NCBI GenBank assembly: GCA_030668165.1
Contig: DAOUUM010000168.1
Location: forward strand, 1 to 6,727
DNA from: Candidatus Heimdallarchaeota archaeon
GTDB taxonomy: Archaea; Asgardarchaeota; Heimdallarchaeia; Heimdallarchaeales; Kariarchaeaceae
Reading direction: 5' to 3'
Length of the DNA stretch: 6,727 bases
This document shows positions 1 to 6,541 of this stretch, piece after piece (the stretch's first letter is position 1; every line of letters begins with the position of its first letter). Below the pieces are notes generated by a model. That model saw only the letters and a list, made by a program, of their open reading frames with translations, was not told the DNA's origin and did no database searches. The position numbers and the translations under genes are program-made.

Positions 1-589
1 ATAATTGATTAATCCAATTTTCAAGTAAATCAAGATAAAAAATTCCTGAGGATAGTGGAGTTATCATACTAGTCATCTCAATAATAGTGGTATCCACAGC
101 TCTTTCAAGGGATTCAGATGTGTTAAGTTGATATTCAGTGTTCCAGTTTTCAAGTAATTGCTGTGTTCCATTTATAAAAACAAAGGAGGAAACATTTGCA
201 GCTGAAATGGCAATATGTAGGGTGGTGAGGTATGAGACGAGTAGGGGCCTCACTATGGAATAGATATTCTGTACTGGAGCTGCGCGTTTAGTATACTGCT
301 GTATTATTGGATTAATCTGCAATTCAAATGAGAATTCCGCGATCCAATCGTAAACTGGTTGGGAAAATAAATCATCATCTCCATCGATAATGAATATCAG
401 ATCATTGGAAATTGATGTTATTGATAATACTTCTTCATCATCTTCATCCAAAAGATATGTTCTAATATCAGCTCCTAGGATATTTATAGAATTCATCCCG
501 ATTGGAACCATAATGATGTACAATATCACCAGAAAACCAAGTATCCAGGTATGATATTTTTTAACAAATTTAACATATCTACTATTCAA
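1..589 (-). CDS. N-terminal part of a putative RND/MMPL-superfamily membrane exporter (partial)
   Basis: The reading frame stays open from 589 to the left edge: 196 codons, cut at the 3' end. The only usable start is the TTG at 589-587. An in-frame TAA lies a short way upstream, and the first in-frame ATG would fall inside the membrane helix and destroy it. Residues 4-13 are basic (R4, K7, K10, K11) and residues 14-33 form one hydrophobic helix. A long, largely polar segment follows (about 36-196), with an acidic cluster at 48-53 and a Trp near its end (W192). One short basic N-terminus, one helix and then a large extracytoplasmic loop is how RND/MMPL transporters begin, and the loop (YSIVRPLLVSYL, later NGT...W) resembles archaeal members. 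These are usually 700 or more residues, so most of the protein, including the permease helices, is missing here. The family call is by resemblance; substrate is unknown. It lies 84 bp downstream of the surface-protein gene on the same strand. Confidence 0.6.
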   Translation of the reverse strand, partial: MNSRYVKFVKKYHTWILGFLVILYIIMVPIGMNSINILGADIRTYLLDEDDEEVLSITSISNDLIFIIDGDDDLFSQPVYDWIAEFSFELQINPIIQQYTKRAAPVQNIYSIVRPLLVSYLTTLHIAISAANVSSFVFINGTQQLLENWNTEYQLNTSESLERAVDTTIIEMTSMITPLSSGIFYLDLLENWINQL

Positions 590-600
590 GTTAATATCAT
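586..600 (-). other. Possible four-codon leader ORF overlapping the TTG start
   Basis: An ATG at 600-598 opens a frame that reads Met-Ile-Leu-Thr and stops at TGA (588-586). That stop overlaps the TTG start (589-587) of the membrane protein by two bases. The arrangement could allow translational coupling by re-initiation at the TTG. It could also mean that the true start is this ATG and that one base is extra or missing in the assembly. A five-codon frame arises easily by chance in AT-rich DNA, so this is tentative. Confidence 0.25.
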
Positions 601-673
601 AAAAACTGAAAATGTGCTTATTATTAAATTAATTGAGTTGATTATTATATGTCTATTATATTTTTAAGATTTC

Positions 674-2563
674 CTACGCTTTTCTTCTTCTTATTACCAT
701 AGTGACAAAACTGAATGCAAGTACAGCTGATACCAATTCAAAACCGGGTAGGTCTAATGTATCATCAGTATCATCAGTTGTATCAGTGGTGGGGGTGGTA
801 GTATCACTTGAGGTATCGATGGGAATGACCCTTGTCATAGTTCCATCGAGTTTCAGAATGAAATCACTGATTGATAATTCAAATGATCCTTCTGTACCAT
901 TCTCATTAAATCCACGTACATCAACATTGACGTAACCATCGAGTTTGACAAAGTCATGTGCTCCGGTAAAGTCATATGCGGTTTCAAAGCTGAATGCACC
1001 AGTGGTATTGACTTCCATACCTCTGTATCCAACTGCTACTTCATACCAGTTACCAAACTCATCCCAGCGATCCTCAAATCTGGTCTCATTCTGCCAGATT
1101 CCAACATCCCAGTTGATGGATAAATCGGAAGAGTATCCGCCATCAGCGGTTTCTCCACCATCCATTCCGGCCACAAATACGGCTTCGTCAGTAGTTGAGG
1201 AGAAGATTTTGATTTCAAAGAAATGTTCCATATCGATTTCAGAGATGGCCTGCTCAAATCCTTCAAAGAAGGTTGTGGCACCGACACCAACTGTATAATC
1301 CATGGTTTTATCCCAAGCCGAATAGATGTCATAATCTTTTGAAATGACAAATCCAGGAGATGCATGCATACGAATTTCATCTGCCGTCAAGACTGTGCTT
1401 AGTGCCAGATCTGGGGGATTATCTCCACCATCTCCAAAGTCATTACCAATCAGCATATTCATGGGCATACCCGGTCCTATCTTACCAAATCCAACCATCC
1501 ATATCTCATTTCCTGCTTCAGGAATTGTGAAGTAGCTATCACTGCTCTCATTGTAGACCTCACCAGTTACTCTGTAATACATCTGATCGACTTCGATTAC
1601 CTTGAACTCGGCAACTGTAATTCCTTCATAGGCGGTGAAGTTATTCTGAATCATAGTCAGCATACCATCTACATCCTCTTCTGGTGGAAATCCTGCGGTG
1701 TCATAACCAAAACTTGCATCTGTGATGGTGTAGGAGAAGGTATCTCCAACCTCAACTGCAACTGGTGTATTCACCTTGGAATCCATATCAAGATCGATAT
1801 CAAAATCAAAAATTGTTTGAGAGGTGCTTGTGTTATAGAATTCAAAATTCAGTTCCTGTAGCATACCATTGGTTTTTGCCCATGAGGCAAATCCAATTAT
1901 ATCTACACTGGCCTCTTCTTCAAATGTGACATCAGCATCAACTCTGAATTGTGATCCATCATTGGTAACGGTTATGTCACCAATGCCCTCACTTGTTGCC
2001 TGGGCGGCAAGTTGAGTGAGTTGGGTCTCGTGTGTGGTGTAATCATCATTCAAGAACAATGGTACAGGAAGGAGTATATCCTGTATGTATGATACATTGA
2101 AATAAGTGGTTGTACCGAAAATTACTGGTAGTGGTAGACCAATACCAGCTGGTAATATTGTGGTGGTCATGGTACCATTGACGGTTAGATCAACGGTGAT
2201 GGGAGAACCAGTAATCAAACCAATTGATAGATCAACGGTAGGTGCAACTGCTGTTACGAGATTACTTCCATCCCAATAGTCCATATTTTCAAGGTGGGTA
2301 CCTAACACTTTTGCATAAATTCTGGAACCTTCCATGCCTCCAGAAACAGCGATTGTGGTGTCTCCACCCTCATCATTAACTCCAAAGGTGTCAATAACTT
2401 GCTGGAACGTTGGAAATGCAGTTATGTCATACCAGTACACATCACCCGCTTGAACATCGCTAGATAGTGAGCCGACTCCTGAAGTTGTGACAGCATTACT
2501 GATAAAAATTGTACCAGTAATTATGGTCATCATCATGATTAGGCCTAGTTTTTTATTTTTCAT
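674..2563 (-). CDS. Secreted PGF-CTERM-like anchored surface protein with two VxxGD modules
   Basis: This 629-residue protein is exported and anchored at the cell surface. Its N-terminus is a signal peptide: K2-K5 basic, hydrophobic 6-21, probable cleavage near 24-30. The C-terminus has a Thr/Asp-rich linker (583-604), then LPGFEL (605-610), a hydrophobic helix and RRRK at 625-628. This is the layout of PGF-CTERM signals, which archaeosortase A processes in other archaea. The body is beta-rich and looks duplicated: VQAGDVYWYDIT at 37-48 recurs as VEVGDTFSYTIT at 270-281. These openings resemble repeats in Asgard 'choice-of-anchor' surface proteins, although I could not run a profile search. 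There are eight N-x-S/T sequons and no cysteine. No catalytic motif is visible, so the function is unknown; a structural or substrate-binding role is inferred. The ATG start is supported by AAGGAT (2569-2574) five bases upstream and by a TATA box. It may be co-transcribed with the exporter gene downstream. Confidence 0.88.
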   Translation of the reverse strand: MKNKKLGLIMMMTIITGTIFISNAVTTSGVGSLSSDVQAGDVYWYDITAFPTFQQVIDTFGVNDEGGDTTIAVSGGMEGSRIYAKVLGTHLENMDYWDGSNLVTAVAPTVDLSIGLITGSPITVDLTVNGTMTTTILPAGIGLPLPVIFGTTTYFNVSYIQDILLPVPLFLNDDYTTHETQLTQLAAQATSEGIGDITVTNDGSQFRVDADVTFEEEASVDIIGFASWAKTNGMLQELNFEFYNTSTSQTIFDFDIDLDMDSKVNTPVAVEVGDTFSYTITDASFGYDTAGFPPEEDVDGMLTMIQNNFTAYEGITVAEFKVIEVDQMYYRVTGEVYNESSDSYFTIPEAGNEIWMVGFGKIGPGMPMNMLIGNDFGDGGDNPPDLALSTVLTADEIRMHASPGFVISKDYDIYSAWDKTMDYTVGVGATTFFEGFEQAISEIDMEHFFEIKIFSSTTDEAVFVAGMDGGETADGGYSSDLSINWDVGIWQNETRFEDRWDEFGNWYEVAVGYRGMEVNTTGAFSFETAYDFTGAHDFVKLDGYVNVDVRGFNENGTEGSFELSISDFILKLDGTMTRVIPIDTSSDTTTPTTDTTDDTDDTLDLPGFELVSAVLAFSFVTMVIRRRKA

Positions 2564-2568
2564 CTTTC

Positions 2569-2574
2569 ATCCTT
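2569..2574 (-). promoter_or_regulatory. Ribosome binding site of the PGF-anchored surface protein
   Basis: AAGGAT lies five bases before the ATG at 2563. It partly matches the archaeal Shine-Dalgarno consensus (GGAGGTGATC) and supports this start over later Met codons at 10-12, which would remove the basic end of the signal peptide. Confidence 0.5.
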
Positions 2575-2614
2575 AAGCAGAAATTCTACTTACCATCATT
2601 TAATTGCAACTTCG

Positions 2615-2622
2615 TTTTTATA
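2615..2622 (-). promoter_or_regulatory. TATA-box promoter of the surface-protein gene
   Basis: On the minus strand the sequence reads GAAGGTATAAAAACG. TATAAAAA is a strong archaeal TATA box, preceded by purines where the TFB recognition element should lie. Transcription would start about 25 bases downstream, near 2590-2594, leaving a leader of roughly 27-30 bases that keeps the AAGGAT ribosome binding site. Confidence 0.6.
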
Positions 2623-2643
2623 CCTTCATAAACAAAAATTGGG

Positions 2644-2655
2644 TTAATGCATTAA
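2644..2655. repeat. 12-bp perfect palindrome upstream of the surface-protein promoter
   Basis: TTAATGCATTAA is its own reverse complement. Its centre is about 31 bp (three helical turns) upstream of the TATA-box centre, a place suited to an activator. A related half, TTAATACAT, occurs at 2676-2684, exactly 32 bp from TTAATGCAT at 2644-2652. It may be an operator, although AT-rich palindromes also arise by chance. Confidence 0.35.
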
Positions 2656-2668
2656 ATAAAAATAAAAA
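2654..2668 (-). terminator. U-rich terminator tract after the phosphatase gene
   Basis: On the minus strand this reads TTTTTATTTTTATTT, a run of T broken only by single A residues and with no stable hairpin before it. Archaeal RNA polymerase terminates at such U-rich tracts. It lies about 110 bases after the phosphatase stop and just before the surface-protein promoter, so it would separate the two transcription units. Confidence 0.45.
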
Positions 2669-2751
2669 CACTCCATTAATACATGCTCAAAAATCCCTGT
2701 TGTTACATTTTATTCAATTTCATTGTCTCGAAGCTGTGTGTTATATTGTGA

Positions 2752-2768
2752 TAGAATAGAATAGAAAA
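2752..2768 (-). terminator. Pyrimidine tract just after the phosphatase stop (TAGAA x3)
   Basis: The plus strand holds three exact tandem copies of TAGAA (2752-2766) followed by AA. Read on the minus strand this is TTTTCTATTCTATTCTA, beginning about ten bases after the phosphatase stop codon. It could be a first, weak U-rich terminator. The 5-bp tandem repeat could also be a small slippage product. Confidence 0.3.
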
Positions 2769-2777
2769 CCTAGATTA

Positions 2778-3587
2778 CTAGAGATCCAATAAACTTGCCA
2801 GAGTTTCAATAACCGGTACTTTGGGATGTTCCAAAAATTTTCCCGGATTATCCCTGGTTTGTGCAACTCCGGTATTAACAATAAGTGCAGGAATTTTTGC
2901 CCGGATTGCACCAAGAATATCTGTTTCATATCGATCTCCTATCATTAATGCCTCATCAGAATTCACACCAAATTTTTTCAGAATCAATTCATACCCCAAC
3001 GGGTTTGGCTTTCCCAGTATTATCTCGGGATCGGTTTCGGTAGCCGCAGCAATTGCTGCTATCATGCTACCCGCACCTGGTTCCAATCCTCGAGGTGTGG
3101 GAAAACTCTTGTCCGGATTGGTGGCGATGAAACGACTGCCTCTCAGAATACACTGTGATGCGAGTGCAAATTTATCATATGTTGCAGTTCTATCCATACC
3201 AACTATGACTGCATCTGGTAAGTCCTTCTCATCAATTGTTATTTTCTCTGACCATGTTTTAACCCTGATATCATTTTCTTCTAAAATATCAACCAGGCCA
3301 TGTTCACCCAATACAAAAACAGTCTGTATTTCCTCCTTTTTGCAAAAATCAGCGGCGAGAACACTTGAGGTGATCACCTGATCAATATTGATATTCTGGG
3401 CAATCAATCTGTCCCTGACCGCATTTGGATGTCTCGTAGAATTGTTTGAAAAAACCACAATCTCCTTTTCTTTGCGGAGTTGATTAATAACTTCAGGAGC
3501 ACCAGGTATTGCAGTCCCATCCTCCACCAGCACACCATCCGCATCAAAAATTATTAATTTAATATCTGATAGATTAATTACACTCAC
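2778..3587 (-). CDS. HAD-IIA family phosphatase (NagD / 4-nitrophenylphosphatase-like)
   Basis: This is a cytosolic phosphomonoesterase of the haloacid dehalogenase superfamily, subfamily IIA, acting through a phospho-aspartate intermediate with Mg2+. All four core motifs are present. Motif I is FDADGVL with nucleophile D15 and acid/base D17. Motif II is SNNS at 47-50. Motif III is K193 in GKPNP. Motif IV is GDRYETD at 217-223. The C2-type cap is typical, with GMDRTATYDK at 130-139, RGSRFIATNPDKSFP at 149-163 and GLEPGAG at 167-173. The length of 269 residues is normal and both ends look complete. The start is GTG at 3587, the first in-frame start before motif I; no clear ribosome binding site precedes it, so a short or leaderless mRNA is possible. 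Members hydrolyse phosphoglycolate, sugar or nucleotide monophosphates or pyridoxal phosphate, and cap residues alone do not tell me which. It follows the helical-protein gene by 58 bp on the same strand. Confidence 0.93.
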   Translation of the reverse strand: MSVINLSDIKLIIFDADGVLVEDGTAIPGAPEVINQLRKEKEIVVFSNNSTRHPNAVRDRLIAQNINIDQVITSSVLAADFCKKEEIQTVFVLGEHGLVDILEENDIRVKTWSEKITIDEKDLPDAVIVGMDRTATYDKFALASQCILRGSRFIATNPDKSFPTPRGLEPGAGSMIAAIAAATETDPEIILGKPNPLGYELILKKFGVNSDEALMIGDRYETDILGAIRAKIPALIVNTGVAQTRDNPGKFLEHPKVPVIETLASLLDL

Positions 3588-3630
3588 AATACTGGGATTA
3601 AGATTCGATTTATGTGTCTATCCACGTGTC

Positions 3631-3637
3631 AATATAA
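3631..3637 (-). promoter_or_regulatory. Possible TATA box of the phosphatase gene
   Basis: On the minus strand the short intergenic gap reads ACTTATATTGAC. TTATATT is centred 47 bases before the GTG start, giving a predicted transcription start near 3608 and a leader of about 20 bases. The gene may therefore have its own promoter in addition to read-through from the gene upstream. Confidence 0.4.
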
Positions 3638-3645
3638 GTAAATCA

Positions 3646-4416
3646 TTAATTTTTTTCTGAATACTCATAGGATGAAAATAATAGCATGCGCAAGCTACCC
3701 ACTTCCTGTTTGATAGTTTGACTCATATTATCAACCGCCTCCTTTATCACATCATATCCTGGTGATGTGTCAAGACCAAGTGCCAACATCTCACAAACTC
3801 TGGTTAATTCCTCTATGTTGATCTCTTTACCAGATTTTGAACGGTACATCCCAAAGAGATCTATAATTTTTTGTCCAGCACCAGTCTCATTTTCAATAAT
3901 GCTGATCACTGGCCTTATAATTCTGTTTCTCAATTCCTCTATTGCATGAATGAGAGAATCAAGGATGTGGTCATCGCCTGTGAACGCTTTTCTCTTGACA
4001 AACTTACGTTTGAATGATACATCTGGGAAGGATAATCTATTCAAATTATCAAGTATCATTAGGAATTTATTGTCGTAATTTTCCAGTTTATCACTGGTTT
4101 CAAGAATCAACTCGATCTTAGTAACAATATTACTGAGTACCCAGTTACGATAATCAATGACTTTAGTCTGAGCAGTCTCAACCTCATTTTTGAAAATAGA
4201 TGTACCCAAATCACTGCGGCTCAGGTATCTGATAGTATTGGTGTGATGAAATGATATTGCTAGATTGTTGAATAATTGTAAATATTCCATTCTGATATCA
4301 AGAAAAGATAATTTTTCATCGCTTCCCTCGAATAAGGCCTGAAATTCTTTCTCAATAGATTCTAATGTGACTATAGCCAGTTCGATGGATTCGATTATCT
4401 GTTGATCAACAATCAT
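3646..4416 (-). CDS. Uncharacterised all-helical cytosolic protein, 256 residues
   Basis: I do not recognise this protein. It has no signal peptide or membrane helix and looks almost entirely alpha-helical. An acidic, amphipathic N-terminal half (about 1-128) is rich in Ile, Leu and Glu. A basic patch follows, with K and R at 136-143, and then a second helical half (148-245) containing EELRNRIIRPV at 160-170 and a conserved-looking GAGQKIIDLFGMYRS at 179-193. There is one cysteine (C208). The ATG at 4416 is preceded by GAGG at 4426-4429 and AGG close to the start. The gene sits 58 bp upstream of the phosphatase on the same strand, so the two may be co-transcribed, and it is divergent from the 4664-6541 gene. 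A scaffold, nucleic-acid-binding or regulatory role is possible from the helices and basic patch, but nothing seen decides it. Clean codon structure across 256 codons supports a real gene. Confidence 0.8.
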   Translation of the reverse strand: MIVDQQIIESIELAIVTLESIEKEFQALFEGSDEKLSFLDIRMEYLQLFNNLAISFHHTNTIRYLSRSDLGTSIFKNEVETAQTKVIDYRNWVLSNIVTKIELILETSDKLENYDNKFLMILDNLNRLSFPDVSFKRKFVKRKAFTGDDHILDSLIHAIEELRNRIIRPVISIIENETGAGQKIIDLFGMYRSKSGKEINIEELTRVCEMLALGLDTSPGYDVIKEAVDNMSQTIKQEVGSLRMLLFSSYEYSEKN

Positions 4417-4420
4417 TCAG

Positions 4421-4457
4421 CCTATCCTCAATAATATATTATATTTAATTAAAAATA
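4421..4457 (-). promoter_or_regulatory. Ribosome binding site and AT-rich promoter of the helical-protein gene
   Basis: On the minus strand TGAGGATAGG (4430-4421) gives a GAGG ribosome binding site nine bases before the ATG at 4416. Upstream, 4431-4457 is almost pure A/T and contains several overlapping TATA-like boxes (AAATATAAT, TTTTTAATTAAAT). The exact box cannot be fixed because choosing a nearer one would place transcription inside the ribosome binding site. Confidence 0.4.
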
Positions 4458-4535
4458 AAGGTATGCTTTCACCTCTTAATTCTTGGATAAGGTATTGAAC
4501 TATATTTTTCAATATGTACACTACTCAACAATTTG

Positions 4536-4568
4536 CTTTAGTTTCATTTGGAAGATTGTAAACTAAAG
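4536..4568. repeat. 9-bp inverted repeat in the divergent intergenic region
   Basis: CTTTAGTTT (4536-4544) is followed after 15 bases by its exact reverse complement AAACTAAAG (4560-4568). The arms lie about 24 bp apart centre to centre, between two divergent genes and upstream of the likely plus-strand TATA box. It could bind a dimeric regulator of one or both genes, or form a weak hairpin. No family can be named. Confidence 0.4.
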
Positions 4569-4614
4569 TTCATTTAACTGAAATTACACCTAAAAATTGA
4601 TTCTCTTAATAATA

Positions 4615-4625
4615 GTTAAAAATAC
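4615..4625 (+). promoter_or_regulatory. Possible TATA box of the 625-residue surface-protein gene
   Basis: GTTAAAAATAC resembles an archaeal TATA box and would direct transcription from about 4645, just before the GGAGAT ribosome binding site. The surrounding DNA is A/T-rich, so other boxes nearby are possible. Confidence 0.35.
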
Positions 4626-4648
4626 ACCAAAAATATGGAAATAGTACC

Positions 4649-4654
4649 GGAGAT
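4649..4654 (+). promoter_or_regulatory. Ribosome binding site of the 625-residue surface protein
   Basis: GGAGAT is a fair Shine-Dalgarno match, nine bases before the ATG at 4664. It supports that start, which is also the one that gives a complete signal peptide. Confidence 0.5.
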
Positions 4655-4663
4655 AAGAAATTA

Positions 4664-6541
4664 ATGTCCAAGTTCTTTAAATGGAAAATATTAATGATAA
4701 TATTGATTGTGAGTGTATTTTCACGATCAGCTCTTGTTGGGTCGGATCCAACCATCATCCCTACAATCGGTGAAGGTGGAATTATACCTACAATTGACGG
4801 AAATCTAACCTCTTTTGATACAGAGTGGGTAGATTCAGTAATATTGAACACGACCATAAGTGGTTATGATACTTCCATTCGAATACTTTCTGATGAAACG
4901 AATCTATACATTGGTTTCAATTATACTTCTGTGAATTATGTTCCTGTCAATGGTACGAGTTACAACTCAACGTCAGATCAGAATCTTGATACTCATGATT
5001 GGGTGGCTCTACAGATTGATAATAATCTAGATCAAAAAATCTATGGTTCTCCAAGCAATCCAGATGATGTAATGGTTGTAGACCAGATGATGAATTCAAG
5101 TGCATATGACGGTTTTGCTAATGGAACATCACTTGCGTATTTTGCAGATACTGCTGTAAATGGAACCAATGATGGTGATGCAGTGATTGCTAATGAAACC
5201 ATCAGTGGAGACGATCATCTTGTGTATGAGTTCATCAAACCACATGACGTGGTTGACGAAGAGGGTTCAGATTACAATCTTAACAGACGAATTCTTCAAT
5301 TCAAAATATCTCTGTTCTTCAATACCACCTCAAACTCAAGTTTAAGCAAGGCTGCATCCAGCCAGTGGTTCTCCATGAGGATCAATGAAACCGGTACAGG
5401 AATTGCATTAGAATCAGCAAGTAACACTACCATATCAATCAACATTGTTGGTGATGATACTGATGGTATGTATTCTGGTTTGAATACCTCACTATCTTTA
5501 TTTGGATTTGATACAACCGTGGTTACTAATAATTTTTCAGTTAATGTTGATGTTTACCTAAATATTTTTGTCATCTCAGAAAATTCAGTGATTTCAGAGG
5601 ATCAGTTTGACGCTCTAAAAGCATATCTTGAACTTGGAGGAAAAGCAATATTTTTCCTTTCTAATTCTTCTACCGCTGCAAGTGATGATGTGGCTGAGAA
5701 ATTTAATATGGATTTCTTACCGAATGAAATATTTGACAATAATGAGACAATGTTACAATTGACAGCTACTGATCTGGTCTCAATGCCTTATCTTGGAGAA
5801 ACCTCACTGACAACAAATACATCAGTTTCTGCCATGACATTTACTAGCTCTGCATTCAATACCTCATCCTCTGATAACAAAACAGAGAACCCCTACGTTT
5901 ATTTCCAGGATTATCATATGTATGATCTATTCGATACTACATTTGAGATTGCCTACAATACCAGTGATGGTCAAATTGTATCAGATGATATTTCACTCGG
6001 TGTTAGTTTTGATCTGCTCAAGGGTGCCAGGGTTACATTATTCCCCAGTACATCCATGATATCATCCGATTATCTAACTATGGAGGATAATCTTATCTAT
6101 CTGCTCAGACTATTACCATGGAATTCAAGGATTGTGAACACACTTCAAATGAACTCAGTTGAGATCAACTCACATCACTTCAATGTAACAGATCTTTTAT
6201 CAATCACTGTCAATGTTACAGATGAGTATGGAGTGGATGTATCTCCAAGTGTGATGAGTTCATTACATTTATCAACCACAACCATTGATTCAACTGAATT
6301 GACAGGCAGTGCATCTATCTATTCAGGTACTCTAAATATAACTCAGGATGGATCAATGACTGTCAAGACATATGCATTCAAAGAGGGTTATGGCTTTGCC
6401 GAGGGAACTAACAAGGAAATACTTGTGAATGAGGATGTGAGCCTGGGTAATGAACTATCCCATCTAAGTGTATGGCTCATAATAATCTTCATAGCCTCAA
6501 TTGCCCTGGTTCTATACATAATAATGAAAACAAAACAATGA
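4664..6541 (+). CDS. Secreted membrane-anchored protein: DOMON/CBM9-like, Rossmann-like and Ig-like domains
   Basis: This is a 625-residue exported protein of unknown function. A signal sequence comes first (K3, K6, K8, then hydrophobic 9-19). Residues about 41-240 look like a DOMON/CBM9-like beta-sandwich: IDGNLTSFDTEW at 44-55, DTSIRILSDETNLYIGFNYT at 69-88, and DWVALQIDN at 112-120. Such domains bind sugars or haem, but ligand residues are not evident. Residues about 256-485 look Rossmann-like, with ISINIVGDDT at 257-266 and DQFDALKAYLELGGKAIFFL at 313-332, recalling DUF4350/GldG or class I glutamine-amidotransferase-like folds. No cysteine nucleophile exists, so a binding role is more likely than amidotransferase activity. 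An Ig-like segment (about 495-590) precedes a membrane helix at 601-620 and a short tail, MKTKQ. There is no PGF motif, so anchoring differs from the 674-2563 protein. I count about 24 N-x-S/T sequons and no cysteine. Its TGA ends one base before the convergent gene's stop. Confidence 0.88.
   Translation: MSKFFKWKILMIILIVSVFSRSALVGSDPTIIPTIGEGGIIPTIDGNLTSFDTEWVDSVILNTTISGYDTSIRILSDETNLYIGFNYTSVNYVPVNGTSYNSTSDQNLDTHDWVALQIDNNLDQKIYGSPSNPDDVMVVDQMMNSSAYDGFANGTSLAYFADTAVNGTNDGDAVIANETISGDDHLVYEFIKPHDVVDEEGSDYNLNRRILQFKISLFFNTTSNSSLSKAASSQWFSMRINETGTGIALESASNTTISINIVGDDTDGMYSGLNTSLSLFGFDTTVVTNNFSVNVDVYLNIFVISENSVISEDQFDALKAYLELGGKAIFFLSNSSTAASDDVAEKFNMDFLPNEIFDNNETMLQLTATDLVSMPYLGETSLTTNTSVSAMTFTSSAFNTSSSDNKTENPYVYFQDYHMYDLFDTTFEIAYNTSDGQIVSDDISLGVSFDLLKGARVTLFPSTSMISSDYLTMEDNLIYLLRLLPWNSRIVNTLQMNSVEINSHHFNVTDLLSITVNVTDEYGVDVSPSVMSSLHLSTTTIDSTELTGSASIYSGTLNITQDGSMTVKTYAFKEGYGFAEGTNKEILVNEDVSLGNELSHLSVWLIIIFIASIALVLYIIMKTKQ

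Noticed and set aside
945..1298. Plus-strand open frame of 117 codons opposite the PGF-anchored surface protein
   Set aside because: It lies inside a longer minus-strand gene with signal peptide, anchor and promoter. Its Ser/Pro-rich translation is typical of an antisense shadow.
2821..3381. Plus-strand open frame of 186 codons opposite the phosphatase gene
   Set aside because: The minus strand here carries every HAD-IIA motif in order. The plus-strand translation has no recognisable motif and no supporting ribosome binding site.
2778..3587. Assigning the phosphatase specifically as phosphoglycolate phosphatase or NagD
   Set aside because: The HAD-IIA motifs are shared by enzymes with different substrates, and the neighbours do not point to one pathway, so no gene symbol was given.
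4502..4515. Small hairpin ATATT-TTTC-AATAT in the divergent region
   Set aside because: A five-base all-A/T stem is expected by chance in DNA of this composition and has no other support.
4606..4857. Minus-strand open frame over the start of the 625-residue gene
   Set aside because: It overlaps the signal sequence and ribosome binding site of a well-supported plus-strand gene and shows no domain or start signal of its own.
5429..6118. Glutamine-amidotransferase activity for the Rossmann-like domain
   Set aside because: There is no cysteine in the protein, so the Cys nucleophile needed for class I amidotransferase chemistry is absent; only fold similarity can be proposed.
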